Shown: one piece after another, positions 6,687-13,179 of the stretch
Numbering within the stretch: the stretch's first letter is position 1
Layout of the letters: every line of letters begins with the position of its first letter
Virus record (IMG/VR): IMGVR_UViG_3300020196_000149
Span: 1-32,095 of that record
Reading direction: 5' to 3' (one strand)
Length of the DNA: 32,095 nucleotides
From: a virus
Position numbers and translations under genes: made by a program
The notes under the pieces: model-generated
Database searches by the model: none
What the model was told of the DNA's origin: nothing
Seen by the model: the letters and a program-made list of their open reading frames with translations, nothing else

Positions 6687-8060
6687 TTAGTAACCTATCG
6701 ATGTATCGTTATCTGAATCATAATCGTCATCATAGATTGGATCAAGTTCACTGAATGTTAGTGAAAGATCGTATTGAACCATTGCACCATCTTCATACGT
6801 CGCATAATTTCCAGCAGGAGTATAATTAACATTGCATGATGTAAGCGCACATTCTTTAATTTTATTCAACCATGGATGATCTTTATCTTTTCCGTCTTGC
6901 CCATAAATGTAAGAAATTCCAAATGTGTTTGGAGACTTTAAATATAAAGAACTCTTTGCTCTCTTTACGGACATTCCTTGTTTAAAGAATCTAATAATTT
7001 CTCTGATTGCCGCCGCCTCTAGTTTCTCTCTTGCAGACATTGAGAATGTAAAACTAAATGATCTGAGTGAAGGACCATCGAAGAGTAGTTCTAAGTTTGG
7101 ATTGACGATTGCTCCAGTTAATCTTGTAAAAAGGTTTTTATTTGTCCCAACGGCGGCTGATGCTAGACTAGTCGTTAATAATGTTTTTGCTGCTTGTGGA
7201 TCTGATGTTAATGGTCCAGTAACTGCCGCAGCAGCAGCTTCCGTATTGCCTCCCATTAATGATAAAGATACTCTTGTTCCAGTTTCTGCAAGTGCATTGA
7301 GTTTATCTTCTCCCCAATTTACATTATTTGAATCTGTGATGGATGGTTGAATTGGTAGAGATACTGATCCTAAAATCTTTCTAGTATCACCGCCAATTCT
7401 TTCACCTAATTCATCCCCTGCTGCTGTCGTTGAAACTTTCTTAGGAGAGTATCGATACATTGAAAATTTAATATAATCCTGTTTGGGATCTTTACTGATT
7501 GGATACGTTAAATTTTGTTTATACTTTTCTCTAACTCCACCATCTTGAATATCATCTCCCTTTAAAACTTCATCTTGTGTTAATGGTTTTGTTTGCCCCT
7601 GTGGAGATCCGGTTGCTCCATCAGATGGATTAGTTTGTGCGTTAGATTGAATTACTTTTTGAGCTTGATCTGGTCTTACACCAGCAGCAGTTAAAGTTTT
7701 TGTTGTATTTGCTGCTACATTTTTATTCAAATTTCCATTTGTTGATACTAATGATTTTTCAGCATCAGCACCTAAGATTTGCTTTCCGTTAGAGTCTTTT
7801 AAAAGTTCCCATTTTTTACCATCATTTGTTCTAGCTGCTGGTTTCCAACTTCCTTGACCTGTTCCATAAGTAAGTTCACTTGTTGTATCTGAAACCCAAG
7901 TATATAATGTTGTTGTTCCACCAGAAACTTCTGTTCCTCCACTAGCCTGTCTTATTGCAGTGGAAGTTCTGACAAATAGATTAGTATTTCTTGGTCCGAC
8001 AGCAGTTCCATATTCTTTGCTGCAAATTTGCCCCTGTGGGCACTGGAAATTTCCCGCCAT
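6687..8060 (-). CDS. gp48: gp48-like baseplate tail-tube cap protein
   Basis: A 457-residue minus-strand protein. The second half carries the tube-like signature FSFTFSMSAREKLEAAAIRE, then IIRFFKQGMSVKRAK, LKSPNTFGISYIYG and YDLSLTFSELDPIYDDDYD, matching gp48 of cyanophages. In T4, gp48 caps the baseplate hub and, with gp54, starts tail-tube polymerisation. T4 gp48 has 364 residues; the extra here is a low-complexity N-terminal half (Thr/Gly/Asn-rich, about residues 25-180). A strong SD (GGAGGTAG on the minus strand) precedes the ATG, and a late-type promoter lies about 80 bases upstream. Confidence 0.85.
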   Translation of the reverse strand: MAGNFQCPQGQICSKEYGTAVGPRNTNLFVRTSTAIRQASGGTEVSGGTTTLYTWVSDTTSELTYGTGQGSWKPAARTNDGKKWELLKDSNGKQILGADAEKSLVSTNGNLNKNVAANTTKTLTAAGVRPDQAQKVIQSNAQTNPSDGATGSPQGQTKPLTQDEVLKGDDIQDGGVREKYKQNLTYPISKDPKQDYIKFSMYRYSPKKVSTTAAGDELGERIGGDTRKILGSVSLPIQPSITDSNNVNWGEDKLNALAETGTRVSLSLMGGNTEAAAAAVTGPLTSDPQAAKTLLTTSLASAAVGTNKNLFTRLTGAIVNPNLELLFDGPSLRSFSFTFSMSAREKLEAAAIREIIRFFKQGMSVKRAKSSLYLKSPNTFGISYIYGQDGKDKDHPWLNKIKECALTSCNVNYTPAGNYATYEDGAMVQYDLSLTFSELDPIYDDDYDSDNDTSIGY

Positions 8061-8136
8061 TAGACTACCTCCTCAATCAAAAGAAGATTCATCATCTCAA
8101 TTTTTTGTAGAGTATGAGACATTTATGAAGAGATTT

Positions 8137-8529
8137 TTATTTATTTAGACGGAATTTTGCATATGGTATCGCAAGTAACTCATCAAGTTCATTAAATTTG
8201 ATAGTATGAAGTTTACCCGCAACTTCATTCCAAGTATATTGTCTCCCTTGCTGCCAGTGAAAGTTGATTGCTTTAAATCCCCATCGTTCTAATGAAGTGC
8301 AGGCAATCAGTGGGTGTTGATCATACTCAATACCTGGTGTTTTGGGATTGTAAATGAAGGTATAAAACTTTCCTGGTTCTGGATATAATACTTCTTCTGT
8401 AAACAATTCTGTGATGATGAGCATCAAATCTTCTGGATCATTCGTTCCAGATTCTAAAATTCTTTTTTTGAGTTCTCTAACTCGTGCTGTTGTGCTAGTA
8501 TCTACATATTGACCGAAACCTTCTGCCAT
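8137..8529 (-). CDS. Conserved T4-like cyanophage protein (130 aa)
   Basis: A 130-residue minus-strand protein containing YPEPGKFYTFIYNPKTPGIE followed by YDQHPLIACTSLERWGFKAI and NFHWQQGRQYTW, ending IPYAKFRLNK. I recognise the pattern as a protein of marine T4-like phages encoded next to gp4, usually called a structural or hypothetical protein. The start overlaps the gp4 stop by one base (TAATG), so translation is coupled. No catalytic motif or membrane segment is evident. Neighbours argue for a role in head or baseplate assembly, but this is only inferred from position. Confidence 0.75.
   Translation of the reverse strand: MAEGFGQYVDTSTTARVRELKKRILESGTNDPEDLMLIITELFTEEVLYPEPGKFYTFIYNPKTPGIEYDQHPLIACTSLERWGFKAINFHWQQGRQYTWNEVAGKLHTIKFNELDELLAIPYAKFRLNK
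8138..8145 (-). promoter_or_regulatory. Late-type promoter element (AATAAATA, minus strand)
   Basis: The plus strand reads TATTTATT, giving AATAAATA on the minus strand. It overlaps the last codon of the 130-aa gene and lies about 78 bases ahead of the gp48 ATG, in the only real gap of this minus-strand block. Confidence 0.5.
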
Positions 8530-8972
8530 TATTTGATACCTAATTCTTCTTCGGTAATGACTTTAAATTCTAACATTCTATCAGCACACCATTCTTTTGC
8601 AGCTTTCCACTTTGCTTGATTGACTGCATATGTTTTACATTCATGTAGATAAGATTTAGTTGCTCTCGATTTTTGTTTGGGTGGAATAGTCTGTTTTTTT
8701 GGTTTTACTTCAATTACATAAGTCTTGATATTTCCAGATTGTTCCTTAACTTTGATCAAATAATCTGGAAAATAACGATGAATTCTGTTATCTACTGGTG
8801 AAATATAACCTATTGAAAATTCCTCAGATGCCCAAGAAACTATACTTGAATTATGGTCACACCAATAGCAAAATTTTCTTTCCCAACTACTTCTGCAAAT
8901 GATATTATTAGCATTTCCTTGATACTTTTCTGGATAAGAAGGCTTATAAATGCTTTTAATACTTTCTGCCAT
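8529..8972 (-). CDS. gp4: gp4-like head completion protein (nuclease fold)
   Basis: The protein has 147 residues from the ATG at 8972 (minus strand), chosen because AGGG lies just upstream and the product then begins MAESIKSIYKPSYPEKYQGN. An upstream in-frame start at 9002 would sit too close to the promoter. The sequence has RSSWERKFCYWCD (E31), HRYFPDY (D70) and YVIEVKPKKQ (E88, K90). That is a PD-(D/E)XK layout as in the gp4 head completion family and TnsA-like nucleases. In T4, gp4 (gp50) finishes the packaged head before tail joining. All presumed catalytic residues are present. A late promoter precedes it at 9007-9014. Confidence 0.88.
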   Translation of the reverse strand: MAESIKSIYKPSYPEKYQGNANNIICRSSWERKFCYWCDHNSSIVSWASEEFSIGYISPVDNRIHRYFPDYLIKVKEQSGNIKTYVIEVKPKKQTIPPKQKSRATKSYLHECKTYAVNQAKWKAAKEWCADRMLEFKVITEEELGIK

Positions 8973-9006
8973 TATCCCTACTACATAATATATAAAGGTC
9001 AAAAAG

Positions 9007-9014
9007 TATTTATA
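9007..9014 (-). promoter_or_regulatory. Late promoter TATAAATA for the gp4-gp53 block
   Basis: On the minus strand the sequence is an exact TATAAATA, the T4 late consensus, 35 bases ahead of the gp4 ATG. It lies in the divergent gap between gp4 and gp54 and overlaps a plus-strand TATAAATG (9011-9018) whose last three bases are the gp54 start codon. Confidence 0.7.
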
Positions 9015-9015
9015 A

Positions 9016-9993
9016 ATGACTCAACCAAGACCAGCTGCGCCAAAAATAAGAACTATCAATGATATAAAAGGTAGTTTACTGCATCCAGCCCTTACGTCTC
9101 ATTTTGAATGCTTTTTCAATATTCCAAATACCTTTTTGTCTGATAGACAAGGAAAAGTAAAAGATTTTATTCAAAAATCTGTTCCAGTAAATACAGAACT
9201 TTTAATATTATCCTGCTCTGAGGCATCTCTTCCTGGATCAAATCTCGCTACCGTTGAATTAAATAATGATTTCACTGGTGTTACTCAAAGACATGCATAT
9301 AGAAGATTATATGACGATAGAGCAGATTTTACATTTTATGTGGATACAAGTTATAATCAAATACTAGTATTTGAAAGATGGATGCAATTTATAACAGGGG
9401 AGCAAATATCTGAGTCTGCTCGATTGACGAATCATTATAGAATGATGTATCCAAAAACTTATAAAACAACCATTTATATAACAAAATTTGAAAGAACTGC
9501 AAGATCAAAAACAGGAAAGGATAGACAAAATGAAACAAATGGTTCCTATCAGGGATCAAGCATTTATTACAGTTTTTTTAATGCCTTTCCAACATCAATA
9601 ACATCAATGCCAGTCTCTTACGATACATCTTCGCTTTTAAAATGTACTGTATCGTTTACATATGACAGATATGTTGTTGACAGTAAACCACTTACAGGAC
9701 AAGAAAGAGAGCCCTCACAAACTCCTGCTATTGGTGTTGCAAATCCAAGTGATGTTGCATATGCTAATGGAAAAGCACTTACCAATGCATTTTCTGGAGT
9801 TTCACCAATTTCTGGAAACTTTTTTAACAATATTTCTCCAAACCAATTTAATCTTTCTCCTGGGTCTTTAACTGAAAGTGGAGAAGGTGGAGAAATTATA
9901 AATGCTATCACTGCAAATAATAGACAAGTTGAGGCAGGTTTGCCTTATGTTGGAAGAAATCGTGGACCAATCTCACGATTTTCTGGTATCTAA
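9016..9993 (+). CDS. gp54: gp54-like baseplate tail-tube initiator
   Basis: A 325-residue protein. Residues 20-180 carry a tube-protein-like pattern: LHPALTSHFECFFNIP, SCSEASLPGSNLATVELN, GVTQRHAYRRLYDDRADFTF and ERWMQFITGEQ. This matches gp54 of cyanophages, which sits on gp48 and nucleates the tail tube. T4 gp54 has 320 residues, so the length fits. The C-terminal third is Ser/Asn/Gly-rich. The only plausible start is ATG 9016, which lacks a nearby SD (the closest is AAAGG at 8995-8999) and lies inside a TATAAATG late-promoter-like element. Transcription must therefore begin further upstream, or the message is practically leaderless. Confidence 0.88.
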   Translation: MTQPRPAAPKIRTINDIKGSLLHPALTSHFECFFNIPNTFLSDRQGKVKDFIQKSVPVNTELLILSCSEASLPGSNLATVELNNDFTGVTQRHAYRRLYDDRADFTFYVDTSYNQILVFERWMQFITGEQISESARLTNHYRMMYPKTYKTTIYITKFERTARSKTGKDRQNETNGSYQGSSIYYSFFNAFPTSITSMPVSYDTSSLLKCTVSFTYDRYVVDSKPLTGQEREPSQTPAIGVANPSDVAYANGKALTNAFSGVSPISGNFFNNISPNQFNLSPGSLTESGEGGEIINAITANNRQVEAGLPYVGRNRGPISRFSGI

Positions 9994-9999
9994 TAAATA
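9992..9999 (+). promoter_or_regulatory. Late-type promoter element AATAAATA ahead of gp26
   Basis: AATAAATA overlaps the gp54 stop and ends 25 bases before the gp26 ATG, with the SD AGGAGA (10017-10022) between them. Position and spacing fit a late promoter for the hub/tape-measure operon. Confidence 0.55.
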
Positions 10000-10024
10000 A
10001 AGTAACTGAATTGTATAGGAGATT

Positions 10025-10744
10025 ATGCCTTTACCAAAAATTGCTACGCCAACTTATGAGTTGGAATTGCCTTCAACTGGAGAAACAGTAAAATATAGAC
10101 CTTTCCTTGTCAAAGAAGAAAAACTTCTTGTTATTGCATTGGAATCTGAGGATACAAAACAGATTACTACTGCAATTAAAACAGTTATTAAAAACTGTAT
10201 TGAGACAAAAGGAATTAAAGTAGAATCTCTACCAACTTTTGATATCGAGTATTTGTTTTTGAATATTCGTGGCAAGTCTGTTGGTGAAGATATTGAAGTA
10301 AATATTATCTGCCCAGATGATGGTGAAACATCCGTTCCTATCAAGATCAATGTAGATGATATTCAAGTCCAAAGAAATGATGAGCACACAAATAAAATTA
10401 AACTAGATGATAGTTTAATGATGCAAATGAAGTATCCATCTTTGGATCAATTTATTAAGAGTAACTTTGATTTCTCAAATGACAATGCAATGGAACAGTC
10501 ATTTGAACTTGTTGCATCTTGTGTCGATAAAATCTTTAACGAAGAAGAGGCTTGGTCTGCATCTGATGTGACCAAAAAAGAACTCATGGAGTTCTTGGAT
10601 CAAATGAACACAACACAATTCAAACAGATTGAGAAGTTCTTTGAAACTATGCCAAAACTTTCTCATACTGTAAAGGTTAAAAATCCAAAAACAGAAGTTG
10701 AAAGTGAAGTTGTTCTTGAAGGGTTATCAAGTTTTTTCGCATAG
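10025..10744 (+). CDS. gp26: gp26-like baseplate hub assembly protein
   Basis: A 239-residue acidic protein starting MPLPKIATPTYELELPSTGE, with KYRPFLVKEEKLLVIALESE and a FDIEYLFLNIRGKSVGE block. This is the T4 gp26 family, involved in hub assembly. The SD AGGAGA lies just upstream. The gene ends ...LSSFFA with the codons AGT TTT TTC GCA TAG. The last codons contain the canonical -1 slippery heptamer T TTT TTC, and the downstream ORF is in the -1 frame. A shift would give a fusion of about 301 residues. With the tape-measure-like gene following, gp26 occupies the position of a tail-assembly chaperone of the lambda G type. Confidence 0.88.
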   Translation: MPLPKIATPTYELELPSTGETVKYRPFLVKEEKLLVIALESEDTKQITTAIKTVIKNCIETKGIKVESLPTFDIEYLFLNIRGKSVGEDIEVNIICPDDGETSVPIKINVDDIQVQRNDEHTNKIKLDDSLMMQMKYPSLDQFIKSNFDFSNDNAMEQSFELVASCVDKIFNEEEAWSASDVTKKELMEFLDQMNTTQFKQIEKFFETMPKLSHTVKVKNPKTEVESEVVLEGLSSFFA

Positions 10745-10765
10745 GGATGGTCCATATGGACCTCC
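10718..10765 (+). promoter_or_regulatory. Candidate programmed -1 frameshift signal
   Basis: Three elements line up. GAAGGG (10718-10723), an SD-like stimulator, lies eight bases upstream of the slip site. T TTT TTC (10732-10738) is in register with the gp26 codons AGT TTT TTC. A hairpin GGTCC-ATAT-GGACC (10749-10762) can be extended by GGA/TCC (10745-10747 with 10763-10765) across one bulged T, leaving a six-base spacer. After a -1 shift the reading is CGC ATA GGG ATG GTC with no stop, continuing into the ORF that ends at 10929. Spacing is as seen in dnaX-type and tail-gene frameshift sites. Efficiency cannot be judged from sequence. Confidence 0.6.
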
Positions 10766-10929
10766 AAAACTACTTCCGTCTTAATTTTTCGTTGATGCAG
10801 TACCATAAATATTCATTGACGGAAATTGAAAATATGATACCTTGGGAAAGAGACGTATACGTTGAACTTCTCAAGCAACATATAGAAGAAGAAGAGTTCA
10901 AGCAGAATCAACAAACTAATGGCTGGTAA
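10747..10929 (+). CDS. Small ORF after gp26, probable frameshift extension
   Basis: A 60-codon ORF in the -1 frame relative to gp26. The product contains YFRLNFSLMQYHKYSLTEIE then NMIPWERDVYVELLKQHIEE, a short helical, acidic protein resembling the T-type part of tail-assembly chaperones and the small ORF found here in other cyanophages (position of T4 gp51). It can be read as a C-terminal extension of gp26 by frameshift at 10732-10738. It can also start independently at ATG 10756, which has AGGGATGG five bases upstream, or at ATG 10747, which has no spaced SD. It overlaps the next gene by 11 bases. No enzymatic motif is present. Confidence 0.65.
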   Translation: MVHMDLQNYFRLNFSLMQYHKYSLTEIENMIPWERDVYVELLKQHIEEEEFKQNQQTNGW

Positions 10930-13177
10930 TTTTAATTTACCCACAGAGAATATTGATGAGGTAATTTTAAGATTACTAGCCTTAGAGCCTAATGAAATTG
11001 AAGAACTTGATTATGAAACTTATAAAAGTAATCTAAGAGAACTTTTAGCAGAAATTACTACTGGATCAAGAAAGATTGATGGTAGTGAGGTAGAAGGAAT
11101 AAAAGCGGAGTTTAAAAGAGTTAGAGGGAAAAAAGGTAGATTTAAAATTAAAAAAACCAAGATCAGTGCTACTGGATTGGGTCTTGGTGGAATTAGAAAG
11201 CAAGTAAGAGGAACTCAAAAGAGACTAATGCTTGCTCCTTCCGGAGGTGTTGGGGCAGGGCAAAAAGATAAAATTGATGCGATCTCACAAGATAAAGTAG
11301 GAGAAGAAAATCCTCTGCTCACAATCAGCAAAACTCTTGATTCTATTTTAAACACTCTGATTGGAATAAACAAACAAAACCAAAAAGAGAATGAAAAAAG
11401 AAGAAGAGGTGATGAGCAGAAAAAAAGAGCGGAAAGAGAAACTGGTTTAGAATCAAAAACTTTCGATGGTCTTAAAAAAGCAGTTGCTGCTGTAACTAAA
11501 CCATTCCAATCGATCTTTGATAAGATCATGAACTTCATTTTCTTCACGCTACTTGGTAGAGTAGTAGTGAAGTTGTTTGATTGGTTTAGTAATAAAGAAA
11601 ACCAGAAGAAGATACAAAGTTTAATAAGATTTTTCAAGGATCATTGGCCAACAATTTTAGCATTATATTTAAGGTTTGGAACTGGTCTTGGTAGATTTGT
11701 CGGAGGATTATCCAGACTTTTAATCAAAGGTTCTTTAAAACTCATTCAAATTACTGCAAGTATTGCAGCAAAAATGGGTCTTAAAAAAGCAGGAAAACTA
11801 GCAAGTTTTCTTGGTGGTAGAGGAGGAAGACTGCTTGGTGCTGGATTAGCAGTTGGTGCAGATGTTGCTATAACAGCAGGAGCATCAGGTACTATTGAGG
11901 GTCTTGCAGGCGGTGATTTTAAAGTTCCTGGATTCTTTGGCGGTGGTTGGGCAGGAGGAATTAAAAATTTCTTCGGTAATATGTTTAGCGGTCTTGTAAA
12001 AGGACCAAAAGGAAGAGATAAAGTTCCTGCGATGTTAACGGACGGAGAGTTCGTGATGTCAAAAGGTGCCGTGCAAAAGTATGGTATTGATACTCTTGAA
12101 TCAATGAATGCTGCTGGGGGTGGAACTAATATTCCACAGATTACTGATGGAGTTACTTATGCTCAGGGAGGAGGGTATATTGGATCTCAGGAGGAAAAGA
12201 AAGAGAAAATTAAGGATCCCATTTTAGAAAAAAGAGAAAGACTTGCAAAGTCTCAACTACAAGCACAGAAAGCACTATCCTCTGGATCTGGACTATCGTT
12301 AAAGGGAGAAAGCACCGGTAGAGATCTTGGAACAGGTTATGGTGCAAAAAATCAAGGACGTGATGCAGTTGTAGTCAAAGGTGGTGCTGAGAAAATGGAT
12401 TTATCCATTACTTTAGGTGGCAAAAGATATTATGGAATGAGAAGAGGTAATGATGCGGTGTATGTTGCATTAGATCGTAGAGACAGAGCTGTCCCTAGTG
12501 GAGGATTATTTCAACCAGGAGGATTATTTGGTGGTCCAAGAATGTCAGCAAGAATGGATTATGCGGCATCAAAGAACAGATATTATTCATCATCAGATCA
12601 AAAAACATATAGAAATTATAATGATGCAGAAGCAGCAAGAAAATCAAGAATGACTTCTCTTGCATCTCAACAAAGACTTGATAAGTTAAGTTATGCTGGT
12701 GCTCGGGGAGGCAGCCGCACTCAATCAACATCAAGAGGAGTTAGATTTGATGCGGAAGATAAAGTAAGACGTGAAGATTTTGAGAAGAGAGGTGGACTCC
12801 TGGGTCAAATAGGAAGAAGTTTGACCTCAATGTTTGGATCTCAAAAAGATATTGATAAAAATAAAGCAGCAGACGCAGCAGCAACATTTAAAATGAAACA
12901 AGCAGGTGCTGCTTCCATTGGGAGATATTTTTCCTCTTCAGACGGGAAATATTATAAAGATTATAATGCAGCAAAACTTGCTCACGAACAAAGAAAAAAA
13001 TCAGGCGTAAAACCACTCCCCAAACCAAAACCAAAGTATAACCCTGCTGGTGGTGGTATGGGAGGTATGCGAGGTAGTGGATCCAGTTCATCAAAATCTC
13101 AAACAGCTCCAAGTCCTTCACCAAGGCATAAAGCTGGTACAAGACTTGCTCAAACTGCATCTGGAACTAAGAGATAA
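10919..13177 (+). CDS. Large tail protein, tape-measure-like (752 aa)
   Basis: Residues 1-180 are charged and partly coiled-coil. Residues 198-223 form a hydrophobic segment (FDKIMNFIFFTLLGRVVVKL). Residues 250-360 are Gly/Ala-rich and hydrophobic. Residues 368-400 (KVPAMLTDGEFVMSKGAVQK, then YGIDTLESMNAAGGG) are the element seen near the C-terminus of many tape-measure proteins. The C-terminal part is Ser/Lys/Gly-rich with an internal repeat (554-577 and 669-692) and a PKPKPK stretch. The protein probably sits in the tail lumen or hub and may enter the host envelope. It starts inside the preceding ORF and shares its hydrophobic segment with the next gene. The T4 equivalent (gp29) is not demonstrable. 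Confidence 0.7.
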   Translation: MAGNFNLPTENIDEVILRLLALEPNEIEELDYETYKSNLRELLAEITTGSRKIDGSEVEGIKAEFKRVRGKKGRFKIKKTKISATGLGLGGIRKQVRGTQKRLMLAPSGGVGAGQKDKIDAISQDKVGEENPLLTISKTLDSILNTLIGINKQNQKENEKRRRGDEQKKRAERETGLESKTFDGLKKAVAAVTKPFQSIFDKIMNFIFFTLLGRVVVKLFDWFSNKENQKKIQSLIRFFKDHWPTILALYLRFGTGLGRFVGGLSRLLIKGSLKLIQITASIAAKMGLKKAGKLASFLGGRGGRLLGAGLAVGADVAITAGASGTIEGLAGGDFKVPGFFGGGWAGGIKNFFGNMFSGLVKGPKGRDKVPAMLTDGEFVMSKGAVQKYGIDTLESMNAAGGGTNIPQITDGVTYAQGGGYIGSQEEKKEKIKDPILEKRERLAKSQLQAQKALSSGSGLSLKGESTGRDLGTGYGAKNQGRDAVVVKGGAEKMDLSITLGGKRYYGMRRGNDAVYVALDRRDRAVPSGGLFQPGGLFGGPRMSARMDYAASKNRYYSSSDQKTYRNYNDAEAARKSRMTSLASQQRLDKLSYAGARGGSRTQSTSRGVRFDAEDKVRREDFEKRGGLLGQIGRSLTSMFGSQKDIDKNKAADAAATFKMKQAGAASIGRYFSSSDGKYYKDYNAAKLAHEQRKKSGVKPLPKPKPKYNPAGGGMGGMRGSGSSSSKSQTAPSPSPRHKAGTRLAQTASGTKR
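12578..12994 (+). repeat. Internal repeat encoding RYxSSSDxKxYxxYNxA
   Basis: Residues 554-577 and 669-692 of the 752-residue tail protein match over 24 positions (RYYSSSDQKTYRNYNDAEAA against RYFSSSDGKYYKDYNAAKLA, both ending in Arg). The DNA copies are at 12578-12649 and 12923-12994. It looks like a duplicated short module in an otherwise low-complexity tail. Confidence 0.65.
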
Positions 13178-13179
13178 TA

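Noticed and set aside
6925-7350. A plus-strand ORF of 141 codons opposite gp48
   Set aside because: It is the antisense shadow of a well-supported gp48 gene and has low-complexity Ala/Val/Ser content with no ribosome-binding site or motif.
10804-10811. CATAAATA, a possible late promoter for the 752-aa gene
   Set aside because: It sits in the middle of the small ORF, 108 bases from the next start. Similar octamers occur inside genes (for example GATAAATA at 3080-3087), so chance is likely.
11215-11637. A 140-codon minus-strand ORF
   Set aside because: It lies antisense within the 752-residue tail gene; the Phe/Leu/Ser-rich product is a by-product of AT-rich codons.
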